A DNA stretch of 64,000 nucleotides from Trebonia sp963811335. GTDB taxonomy: Bacteria; Actinomycetota; Actinomycetes; Streptosporangiales; Streptosporangiaceae. This document shows positions 44,481 through 53,498 of this stretch, piece after piece (the stretch's first letter is position 1; each line of letters begins with the position of its first letter). Location of the stretch: contig CAWERB010000024.1 of NCBI GenBank assembly GCA_963811335.1, positions 1 to 64,000 of the forward strand, read 5' to 3'. The notes below the pieces were generated by a model, which was not told the origin of the DNA, made no database searches, and saw only the letters and a list, made by a program, of their open reading frames with translations. The translations under genes and the position numbers were made by a program.

Positions 44481-45497
44481 TGGACCTGTCCACTCGGTAT
44501 CTCGGCCTTGAGCTGCGCAGTCCGCTGATCGCGTCGGCGGGGCCGCTGACCTCGACCGCCGACGGCGTGCGGCGGCTCGCCGAGGCCGGCGTCGGCGCGG
44601 TGGTGCTGCCGTCGCTGTTCGAAGAGCAGCTCTGGCACGCGGCCAGCCGGGACTCGTGGCTGGCCGCGGCGGGCACGGACTCCTTCGCCGAGGCGCTGAG
44701 CTACCGGCCGGATGCCGGGTACGACGCCTGGCCGCACCAGTACCTGCACCTGATCGCGCAGGCGGTGCGGGCGGCGGGTCCCGGCGTGCCGGTGATCGCG
44801 TCGCTGAACGGGGTCTCGCCCGGCGGCTGGACGAGCTACGCGACGGCCATGCAGGACGCGGGGGCCGCCGCGGTCGAGCTGAACATCTACTACCTGCCCG
44901 GTGACCCGCTGATCCCGGCCCGGGACGCCGAGCGGCGGTACACCGAGATTCTCCTCGCGGTGAAGGCGGCGGTGCGGATCCCGGTGGCGGTCAAGATCGG
45001 GCCGTACTTCAGCTCTCCCGGCGAGATGGCCACCGTGCTCGACCAGGCGGGCGCGGACGGTCTCGTGCTGTTCAACCGGTTCCTGCAGACCGACATCGAC
45101 CCGGAGACGTTCACCGTCTCGACGGGGTTCCGGCTGTCCTCGTCGGGCGAGGCGTCACTGCCCCGCTCCTGGATCCGGCTGCTGCACGGGAAGGTGGGCT
45201 GCTCGCTGGCGGCGACGACCGGCGTGGAGACGTGGACCGACGTCGCCGCGTACCTGCTGGCCGGCGCGGACGCGGTGATGACCACCTCCGCGCTGCTGCG
45301 GCACGGCCCCGCGCTACGCCACCGAGCTGATCAACGGGCTGGCGGTCTGGATGCACCGCAAGGGCTTCGCCACCGTGGCCGCGCTACGGGGCCTGCTGTC
45401 CGACGAGGCCGACCTCACGGCGCCGGGACGGAGCGGGTACCTGTCCGCGATCGAGCAGGCGACGCACGCCTACGGCGGCTCCGAGGTGGTCTCATGA
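44480..45497 (+). CDS. Dihydroorotate-dehydrogenase-like flavoprotein, one frameshift
   Basis: About 338 residues, ATG 44480 coupled to the PFOR stop. STRYLGLELRSPLIASAGPL, GVPVIASLNGVSPGGWTSYA, VELNIYYLPGDP and IPVAVKIGPYFSSPGEMATV place it in the DHOD barrel family, with the FMN region TTGVETWTDVAAYLLAGADA. An extra C near 45303 is mended to YATELINGLAVWMHRKGFAT. Its constant place between PFOR and hydrogenase genes in actinobacteria suggests a redox role there, not pyrimidine synthesis. Confidence 0.85.
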
Positions 45498-46615
45498 GTG
45501 ACGTGACCTGGCCGATGGCTCCCGCCGTGCTGCGGCGCGACCAGCTTGACCCGCTGCTCGACGCGATCAGGCGGCGCGGGTTCCGGCTGGTCGGGCCCGT
45601 GCTCAAGGACGGTGCCATCTGCTACGACGACATCTCGTCGGCGGCGGACCTGCCGGCCGGGTGGACCGACGAGCAGGACGCGGCCACGTACCGGGTGCGG
45701 CGCCGGGATGACCAGGCGCTGTTCGGTTACAACGTCGGGCCGCAGTCGTGGAAGAAGTACCTGTTCCCTTCGGTGACCCGGCTGACGGTGTTCCTGATGG
45801 CGACGCGCCGGAGCCGGAGCGCTTCGCGTTCATCGGCGTCCGGGCGTGCGAGCTGCGGGCGATCGCGATCCAGGACCGGGTGTTCACCGGCGGCCGGCAT
45901 CCCGACCCGGGCTACGCGGCGAACCGCGAGGGCGCGTTCCTCGTCGCGGTCAACTGCGGGCAGGCCGCCAAGACCTGCTTCTGCGTGTCGATGTCGGCGG
46001 GGCCGAAGGCGGAGGCCGGGCTTCGACCTCGCGCTGACCGAGCTGCTCGACTCCGGCGGTCACCGGTTCCTGGTGGAGGCCGGGACGCGCGCGGCGCCGA
46101 GGTGCTCGCCGAGTGCCGGCGGGCGTCGCCCGCGCCGACGGGCGACGTCTTCGCCGCGGAGGCGGTGACGGAGCGCACTACCGCGTCCATGGGACGGAGC
46201 ATGCCCGCGATCGACCTGCGGGACCTGCTGTACGACAACCTGGAGCACCCGCGCTGGGACGACGTGGCGGGCCGCTGCCTGGCCTGCGGGAACTGCACGA
46301 TGGTGTGCCCGACGTGCTTCTGCTTCAGCGTCGAGGAGGTCAGCGGCCTGGCTGGGACGGGCGGGCCGGACGGAGTGAGCCGAGCGGCAGCGGTCGTGGG
46401 ACTCGTGCTTCACCCTCGACCACTCCTACCTGCACGGCGGCCCGGTGCGGACCTCCACCAGGTCCAGGTACCGGCAGTGGATGACGCACAAGCTGGCGAC
46501 CTGGCAGGACCAGTTCGGCACCTCCGGGTGCGTGGGATGCGGGCGCTGCATCGCGTGGTGCCCGGTCGGGATCGACATCACCGAGGAGGTTGGCGCAATT
46601 GCCGCAGACGATTGA
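45494..46615 (+). CDS. hydB: NiFe-hydrogenase beta subunit (HydB-like, 4Fe-4S), frameshifted
   Basis: ATG 45494 overlaps the previous stop as ATGA. Key blocks: ALFGYNVGPQSWKKYLFPSV, FAFIGVRACELRAIAIQDRV, CGQAAKTCFCVSMSAGP, then two cluster motifs CLACGNCTMVCPTCFCF and CVGCGRCIAWCPVGIDITEE. This is the electron-transfer subunit of sulfhydrogenase-type (group 3b) enzymes. Shifts lie near 45800, 46020, 46088 and 46380. It ends at the TGA 46613-46615, overlapping the next gene by 26 bases. Confidence 0.85.
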
Positions 46616-47066
46616 GCCCGTGCTGCGCCGCCACGAGTTCTTCGACGGGATGGAGCAGGAGTACCTGGCGCTGATCGCCGGGTGCGCGAGCAACGTCGTG
46701 TTCAGCGACGGCGCGTTCCTGTTCCGCGAGCGGGACCCGGCGGAAACGTTCTACCTGGTGCGGGAGGGCGCGGTCGCGCTTGAGATCGCCGCGCCGGCGG
46801 GGTGCTCACCGTGCAGACCGTCGGCGCGGGTGAGATGGCCGGCTTCTCCTGGCTGCTCGGACCGCACCGCTGGCAGTTCGACGGGCGGGCCGTCGGGCGG
46901 GTGCACGCCGTCGAGCTTGACGGCGCGTGCCTGCGGGCCAAGTGCGACGCCGACCCGCGGCTCGGCTACGACCTCATGCAGCGGTTCGCGCGGCCTGGCG
47001 ACGCGGCGGCTGCAGGCCACCCGGCTGCAACTGCTCGACGTGTACGGTCATGCGCACGCTGGCTGA
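46590..47066 (+). CDS. Cyclic-nucleotide-binding domain protein within the hydrogenase operon, frameshifted
   Basis: About 158 residues from a TTG start at 46590. VLRRHEFFDGMEQEYLALIA, NVVFSDGAFLFRERDPAETF and YLVREGAVALEIAAPAG show the Crp-type beta-roll; TVQTVGAGEMAGFSWLLGPH and RRLQATRLQLLDVYGHAHAG finish it. No helix-turn-helix. It sits between the beta and gamma subunit genes and so probably belongs to the complex or gauges its activity. Shifts near 46795 and 46990. Confidence 0.82.
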   Translation: MAQLPQTIEPVLRRHEFFDGMEQEYLALIAGCASNVVFSDGAFLFRERDPAETFYLVREGAVALEIAAPAGCSPCRPSARVRWPASPGCSDRTAGSSTGGPSGGCTPSSLTARACGPSATPTRGSATTSCSGSRGLATRRLQATRLQLLDVYGHAHAG

Positions 47067-47910
47067 GGCGGCGGCGGGCCGCCCGTGGACCGAGTCGCCG
47101 CCCGTGGCGGGTGACCGCGAGCCGGCCGGAGTCGCACGACACGGTGACGCTCGAGCTCGAGCCGCCTGCGCCGTTCGGCTTCGAGCCCGGCCAGTTCAAC
47201 ATGCTGCGGGTGCCCGGCATCGGCGAGGTGCCGATCTCGATCAGCGGCGACCCGTCGCGGCCCGGCCCCGTGCTGCACACCATCCGCGACGTCGGGGCGG
47301 TCACCCACGCGCTGTGCGCGCTGCGGCCGGGGCAGCGGGTCGGGGTCCGCGGCCCGTACGGCACGAGCTGGCCGGTGCGGGCGGCCGAGGGCGGCGACGT
47401 GGTGATCGTGGCGGGCGGCATCGGCCTGCCGCCGCTGCGCCCCGCCATCTACCACGTGCTCGCGCACCGGGAATCGTACGGCCGGCTAGTCCTGCTTTAC
47501 GGCGCGCGCACCCCGGCCGACCTGCTGTTCACCGGCGAGCTCGACGCCTGGCGGTGCTCGGCCGGGTGTCACCGTCGAGGTCACCGTGGACTCCGCGGGC
47601 CGTGACTGGCACGGCAACGTCGGGGTGGTGCCCGACCTCGTCGCGCCCGCCCTCAACGGCAAGGCGGCGTTCGACCCGGGCGCCACGGTCGCGTTCGCCG
47701 TGGGCCCGGAGATCATGATGCGGTTCGCGGTGCGGGCGCTGCTCGCGGCGGGCGTCCCCGAGGACCGGGTGTTCCTGTCCATGGAGCGTGACATGCAGTG
47801 CGCCGCGGCGCTGTGCGGTCACTGCCAGCTCGGGCCGTTCCTGCTCTGCCGCGACGGGCCGGTGCTCGGCTACGGGCACGCTGGCCCGCTGGATGTCGGA
47901 GGGGCTGTGA
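47050..47910 (+). CDS. hydG: NiFe-hydrogenase gamma subunit (FAD/NAD(P)-binding, HydG-like), frameshifted
   Basis: ATG 47050. FEPGQFNMLRVPGIGEVPIS is the FAD site, VGVRGPYGTSWPV and VVIVAGGIGLPPLRPAIYHV the NAD(P) site. The C-terminal [2Fe-2S] region reads MQCAAALCGHCQLGPFLLCR. It links the enzyme to NAD(P)(H). Shifts near 47100, 47560 and 47895; the last one, once mended, gives WMSEGL and a TGA that overlaps the next ATG. Confidence 0.85.
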
Positions 47911-48696
47911 TGACGATCGAAGCGCGGCCTGCTGACCGGGCAAGCCCACGCTGGCGGTCTGGAAGTTCGCCTCCTGCGACGGCTGCCAGCTCACCCTGCT
48001 GAACTGCGAGGACGAGCTGCTCGCGCTGACCGACGCGATCCAGGTCGCCAACTTCACCGAGGCGTCCCGCGAGGTGGTGGCGGGGCCGTACGACCTGTCG
48101 CTGGTCGAGGGGTCGATCACCACGCCGCACGACGCCGAGCGCATCCGCGAGGTCCGGCAGGCGTCCAGGTTCCTCGTCACCATCGGCGCGTGCGCCACCT
48201 CGGGCGGCATCCAGGCGCTGCGCAACTTCTCCGCTGACCTCGCGCCGCTGGTGTACGCCACGCCCGCCTACATCGACACGCTGCGCACGTCCACCGCGAT
48301 CGCCGACCACGTGCGGGTCGACTTCGAGCTGCGCGGCTGCCCGATCGACCGCCGCCAGCTGCTCGAGGTGATCTCGGCGTACCTGCTCGGGCGCAAGCCG
48401 CGGATCCGCGGGCACAGCGTGTGCATCGAGTGCAAGCGCGCCGGGCACACCTGCGTGATGGTGGCGCACGGCACGCCCTGCCTCGGCCCGGTGACCCAGG
48501 CCGGCTGCGGCGCGCTGTGCCCGTCGTTCGCCCGGGGCTGCTACGGCTGCTTCGGCCCGATGGAGACGCCGAACACCGCGGCGCTTTCCGCGCGCTGGCT
48601 CGAGCTCGGCGCGGGCGAAGGAAGACCTGGTCCGCGCGTTCCGCGCGTTCACCGCAGGCGCGGAACCGTTCCGCAAGGAGGCCGAGCGACCCATGA
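47910..48696 (+). CDS. hydD: NiFe-hydrogenase small (delta) subunit, frameshifted
   Basis: ATG 47910. The proximal cluster Cys is in WKFASCDGCQLTLLNCEDEL; IGACATSGGIQALRNF, CIECKRAGHTCVMVAHGTPC and GCGALCPSFARGCYGCFGPM give the remaining cluster ligands. It relays electrons from the NiFe site to the beta/gamma subunits. Shifts near 47935 and 48605. The 3' end reads in frame into hydA unless a further base is removed; removal gives RPSDP and a stop at 48696. Confidence 0.86.
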
Positions 48697-50021
48697 CACA
48701 GCCGCCCACGACACCCATTAAGGTGCCCGTGCTCGCCCGCGTCGAGGGCGAGGGCGGCCTGGAGATCGTGACCGAGCACGGCCAGGTCACCGAGGCCAGG
48801 CTGGACATCTACGAGCCGCCCCGGTTCTTCGAGGGCCTGCTGCGCGGCAGGCGGTACACCGAGCCGCCGGACATCACCGCGCGGATCTGCGGGATCTGCC
48901 CGGTCGCCTACCAGATGAGCGCGTGCCGGCCATCGAGGACGCCTGCGGCGTCACCGTGCCCGAGCCGGTGACCGCGCTGCGCAGGCTGCTGTACTGCGGC
49001 GAGTGGATCGAAAGCCACGTGCTGCACATCTACCTGCTGCACGCGCCTGACTTCCTCGGCTACGAGAGCGGCATCCACCTGGCCCGCGACCACCCGGAGA
49101 TCGTGCAGCGGGGCCTGCGGATGAAGAAGGCGGGCAACCGGCTGATGGAGGTGGTCGGCGGGCGCTCCGTGCACCCGGTCAACGTCCGGGTCGGCGGCTT
49201 CTACCGCGCCCCGGACCCGCGCGACCTGCGCGGCGCTGGCCGGGCGAACTCGAGTGGGCCCGGCAGGCGGCGCTGGACACCGTCGCCTGGGTGGCGACGT
49301 TCGACTTCCCCGACTTCAGCCGCGACTACGAGTTCGTCTCGCTGCGCGACCCCGACGGGTACCCGGTCATGGGCGACCGGGTCGTGTCAAGCCGCGGCCT
49401 GGACATCCCGGCCGGCGACTACGACGAGTACTTCACCGAGTTCCAGGTGCCGCACTCCACGGCGCTGCACTCGGTGCTCGACGGCGAGCGCACCTACCTG
49501 GTCGGGCCGCTGGCCAGGTACAGCCTGAACTCCGGGCGCCTGCCCGAGGCGGCGGCGTCCGCCGCGCAGCGCCGCCGGTCTTGGCGCCACCTGCGACAAC
49601 CCGTTCCGCAGCATCATCGTCCGCGCCGTCGAGCTGGTCTACGCGTGCGACGAGGCGCTGCGGCTCATCGAGGCGCTACGAGCCGCCCGACCCGCCGTCC
49701 GTCGACGTGCCGCCCGCCGCGGCGACCGGGTACGGCTGCACCGAGGCGCCGCGCGGGATGCTCTACCACCGCTACCGGATCACCGCCGACGGCGCGATCG
49801 CCGACGCGAAGATCGTCCCGCCGACCTCGCAGAACCAGCGGGTCATCGAGGCCGACCTGCGCGAGTTCGCCGGGCCGCGGCTCGGCCTGCCGCACGACCA
49901 GCTGACCTGGCAGTGCGAGCAGGCGGTGCGCAACCACGACCCGTGCATCTCCTGCGCGACCCACTTCCTCGACCTGCGGGTGCGGGACCGGACGGCCGGG
50001 GGGCGACCGGGGTCCGCGTAA
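48693..50021 (+). CDS. hydA: NiFe-hydrogenase large (alpha) subunit, group 3b type, frameshifted
   Basis: ATG 48693. Both NiFe-binding motifs are present: ITARICGICPVAYQM (L1) and NHDPCISCATHFLDLR (L2). With the HydB/G/D partners this is a group 3b, NADP-linked, bidirectional hydrogenase. Shifts near 48925 (one base missing), 49240 (two extra), 49565 and 49675. About 18 residues follow the L2 His, so a maturation peptidase might cut there. No hyp maturation genes are in the window. Confidence 0.88.
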
Positions 50022-50042
50022 CTGACGGCGGCGGGTCCGGTA

Positions 50043-52215
50043 TTAGTCTGGCGGCTCGCTGACCGCGATGAATGCCTGCCGCAGCGCGGCAGTGCCTGGT
50101 TTGCGCCGCTCGGTGTAACCGACGACCTGCCAGTTCTGCCAGCGGACGGTCCCGGCGGGCACGGCGGGCCTGCGGTCAGCGGCGATGCTGAGGCCAATGC
50201 CGGGGACGGTGACGCTGGTGGCCGCGAACTGGCCGCGCGGGATGAGCGCCTGGTGCGAGGACGGGTCGCTGATCCCGGCCATAGCCCAGGGGATACGCAC
50301 GTCAAGGACGTTTCCTTGCTGGCGCCATAGGGCCAGGCCGTTGTAGCCGGGGCTGGCGGGATTCCAGTCGCCGTAACGGAGCAGGCCGACATTCTGGAAC
50401 TGCATCGTGGTTTGCTGGCGGGTCAGCGGCAGTGTCCAGGGCCGGTCGGTAACGAGTTCCAGCATCCGCCACCCGTCGCGCGCAGCCGGGCGGGCAGTAG
50501 CCGGGATGGGAGCGTAGTCGATCTGGTCCGGGTCGAGTGTGGCGCCGGACCCAGGCCTGGCCGGTTCGCCGGGACATGTCCAGGACCAGGGCGTAGTCAG
50601 CCCGGCGGTCGGAGGAGCCGGGAGGCGGCGGGCCGCTGATCGCGGGAATGACGTCCAGGCCGATGGTGACGGCGCTTCCTGGAATGGTGCCGAACGCGAT
50701 GGCGAGGTGGATGTAGGACGCGTCTTCCTGGGCCGTGACCTGCCGCACCCCGGTGCCTGACCGAGGCTGGTAGATCACGGCGGGCGGGGCGAGCGGATCC
50801 GGGTCGGTGGCCACGACGCCGAAGTACTGCTCGTTGGTGAACTGGTCGTGCCACAACTGCAGCCGGCCCGCGGGGAGCTGGTGGAGCTGGGTGTTCCAGG
50901 TTCGCTTGTACCATTCGTCGGTCCATTCGAAGACGAACCCGCCGGCCATCCCGAGCTGGCGCATCAGCCGCAATAGCCGCGCGTCGGTCTGCATCGCCTG
51001 CTGCTCGGTATGGCCGCCCTGGCTCCGGCCCAGCGTGCCGCTGTGCGCCGAGCCGAGCGAGGACGGCACGCCGAACTCGGTGATCATCACCGGCATCTTG
51101 CCCTTGAAGTGCGCCAGCAGGTCATGCAGGTAGGCGGCGTAGGCGTCGGCGTGCCCGTCGACGGTGAAGCGCTGCAGGCTCGGCTGGTATTGCAGGAAGT
51201 CCGGATAGTAGGGATAGACGTGGAAGCTGGCGAACGTGCCGCCCGGCCAGTTCTGCGTCGGCAGCACGTGATTCGCGTCTACCCCGACCATGTCCTCTTG
51301 CTGATTGGGCTCGTTGGGGTGGCGCAGCGGATCGGCGGTGGGCCAGTTGGCGAACGCGATCGGCGTTGTCCACCCGGTGGCCGCCACGGCGGCTGCGGTG
51401 TCGTTCATGCGGGCGGCGATCCAGCGCTCGGCGGGCGAGGCAGCCGGCGTGCTGTAGAAGTACCGTCCGTGCACCGCGGGAGCCCGCGGGTTCTTCCGGT
51501 TCGTGGCCGCGGTGGCGAACGGGTCCCACTCGACCCCGATGATCCAGCCTGCTATCCACCGGGAGACGTTTGCGGTCCACCGGCCGCTGGCAAACCCCGG
51601 CCTGGGCGAACGCGCTAGCGTCCCGTTCACGGCAGCGACCGCGTCCCGCAGTTCCTGGCGAAACGTGGCGGTGGCGACCGGGTCGTAGAGGTCCTGCTTT
51701 TCCAGGTACCGGTCGTTTGGCAGGTAGACGCCCTGAACGAGGTAGATCGGGTCGCCGGGGTGGCTTGTGTTGTACGCGGCGAGGGCCTGGTAGAAGGCGG
51801 GCGGGTGGATCGTGTAGATCCGGATGGAACGCACGCCGAGCGCGCCCATCTCATCGAGCCACCTGGCGTACTGGGGAGCGGCCATCGCCAGCTCACCTGG
51901 CTGGTGGCCGGGCGTGGTCGCGCCCAGGTCCATCCCGGGCAGGAAATGGACCGGGCCGTGCGCGGTGAACAGCGAGTAATCCGCCGCGGTGGCGATGGCG
52001 ATCGCCCGAAGCCCGCCGTACTCGCGCACCTGCGGCGCCCACGACACCGAACCGGGACCCGGACTTGGACCCGAACTTGGACCCGAACCGGGACTTAGCC
52101 AGGCCAGCGCCGCAGCGGCAATACCCCCGGCGAGCAGGGCCAGTCCCCCGGCCGTCACGATCAGCCGCGCGCGGCGGGCCGCGATCCAAGATAGCCATCC
52201 TGAACTCCAAGGCAT
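50043..52215 (-). CDS. Membrane-anchored putative glycoside hydrolase (TIM barrel), one frameshift
   Basis: About 723 codons after mending. N-terminal membrane anchor (LIVTAGGLALLAGGIAAAAL) and a Gly/Ser/Pro linker. The barrel has LDEMGALGVRSIRIYTIHPP, GWIIGVEWDP, SFHVYPYYPDFLQYQPSLQR and MPVMITEFGVPSSLGSAHSG, where the Glu of ITEFG and the one in GFVFEWTDEW are good catalytic candidates. A shift near 50545 leads to ATLDPDQIDYAPIPATARP and a beta-rich C-terminus (RYGDWNPASPGYNGLALWRQ). Third gene of the kinase-binding protein set. Substrate unknown. Confidence 0.75.
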
Positions 52216-52292
52216 TACGTGAAGTTACCAGAGGTCACTCTTCGTCACACAGGAGCCTCTCGGGCGTGCCGGGCGCTGGCCGCTCCGCGGGA

Positions 52293-53498
52293 TCACAGGC
52301 CGACCGTGGCGGCGTACCTGGAGGTATAGTCCTGGTCTTGCGCCGTGGTCAGCATCCGGAAGACGTGAGCCTGCTCCACCAGCCTGGCCGGCGGGAAGGC
52401 GTAGGGGTCGCGGGCGAGCGCCGGGTTGGAACGGCGCAGTACCCGCTGCGCCCCGGCCACCGGGCAGAGGTACTCCTGAGATTCTGTGAGCTGCGCCGCG
52501 ATCTCCGGCTGGTAGTGGAAGTCCATGAGACGCTCGGCGTTCTCCCGGTGCGCCGCGTAGGCCGGGATCACCATGTTGTCGGTGTACAGCATCCAGCCGG
52601 CCGGGGGCAGGGCGAACCTGAGCTCCGGGTGCGCCGGCTGGTAGTACGTGATGTCTCCGGGCCATTCCACCGCGGCCGCGAGCTTGCCCCCGATCATGTC
52701 CAGGTAGACGTTGTCGCTCACCGTTTTGATCTGCCCGTTGCGGAACGCGGCGTCCACCCGGCTCAGCGCGGCGTTGAACTGGGTGTCGGTGACGTGCTCG
52801 GGCTCGTAGCCGAGATCGAGCAGGGTGAGCCCGATGACGTCGCGCATCTCCGCGACCAGGCCGACTTTCCCGTGCAGGTCGGCGGAGGTGAGCAGGTCCG
52901 TCATGCTGGTCACCGGCCTGCCGGTGAGCTTAGCGTTCCATGCGATACCGGTGAAAGAGCCCTGCCAGGGCACCGAATGGGCCAGCACGCCGGGCAGCGG
53001 CTGGTTCCGCAGCGAGGGCAGCAGCCGACGGTAAGCGTTGAGCAGGTGCCCGGCGGACAGCGGCTGCACCCAGCCGAGCGCCGTCAACTGGGCGACCATC
53101 CAGTCGGTCAGCACGACCACGTCGAACCCGGGATCCCGCCCCATGGCGAGGCTGAGCCCGAGCTGGCCGGCGAACTGCTCGTTGGACCGTATCGGCGTGC
53201 TGTAGTCCACCCGGATCCCGGTCTGCCTGGTGAACTCCTCCAGCGTCGGATACCGCGAGCCGTCTGGCGAGCTATCGATGTACTGGTGCCAGTTAGCGAA
53301 CCGGACGACCCGCTCGGTCCCGGAAAGGTCACGGACAGAACTGGGCAGCGGGACCGCGGCCTGGCCGGGCGGCGAACAGGAGCTGAGCGCGCTCCCCAGC
53401 ACCAGGCCGCCCGCTCCGGCGCCGAGGCCGCGCAGGAAGTGCCGCCGGGAGAGCCGGGAAACGGGCCCGGGTCCGGCGACCGCCGCTCGTTCGGTCAC
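52293..53498 (-). CDS. Polyamine-type ABC substrate-binding protein (PotD-like), Tat signal
   Basis: 401 residues. LSRRHFLRGLGAGAGGLVLG is a twin-arginine signal followed by a lipobox-like LSSC. VVRFANWHQYIDSSPDGSRY, VVVLTDWMVAQLTALGWVQP and GITYYQPAHPELRF-like blocks place it with spermidine/putrescine binding proteins. No permease or ATPase adjoins it. Its ATG overlaps the stop of the histidine-kinase gene by four bases, so it may act as the kinase's ligand sensor. Confidence 0.85.
   Translation of the reverse strand: MTERAAVAGPGPVSRLSRRHFLRGLGAGAGGLVLGSALSSCSPPGQAAVPLPSSVRDLSGTERVVRFANWHQYIDSSPDGSRYPTLEEFTRQTGIRVDYSTPIRSNEQFAGQLGLSLAMGRDPGFDVVVLTDWMVAQLTALGWVQPLSAGHLLNAYRRLLPSLRNQPLPGVLAHSVPWQGSFTGIAWNAKLTGRPVTSMTDLLTSADLHGKVGLVAEMRDVIGLTLLDLGYEPEHVTDTQFNAALSRVDAAFRNGQIKTVSDNVYLDMIGGKLAAAVEWPGDITYYQPAHPELRFALPPAGWMLYTDNMVIPAYAAHRENAERLMDFHYQPEIAAQLTESQEYLCPVAGAQRVLRRSNPALARDPYAFPPARLVEQAHVFRMLTTAQDQDYTSRYAATVGL

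Noticed and set aside
44480..45497. Pyrimidine-synthesis dihydroorotate dehydrogenase (pyrD)
   Set aside because: Context inside the PFOR-hydrogenase operon and no other pyr genes; kept as DHOD-like only.
39144..50021. Programmed frameshifting or wholesale pseudogene decay of the PFOR-hydrogenase operon
   Set aside because: Too many sites, no slippery sequence or common structure, and cofactor motifs are fully conserved after single-base repair.
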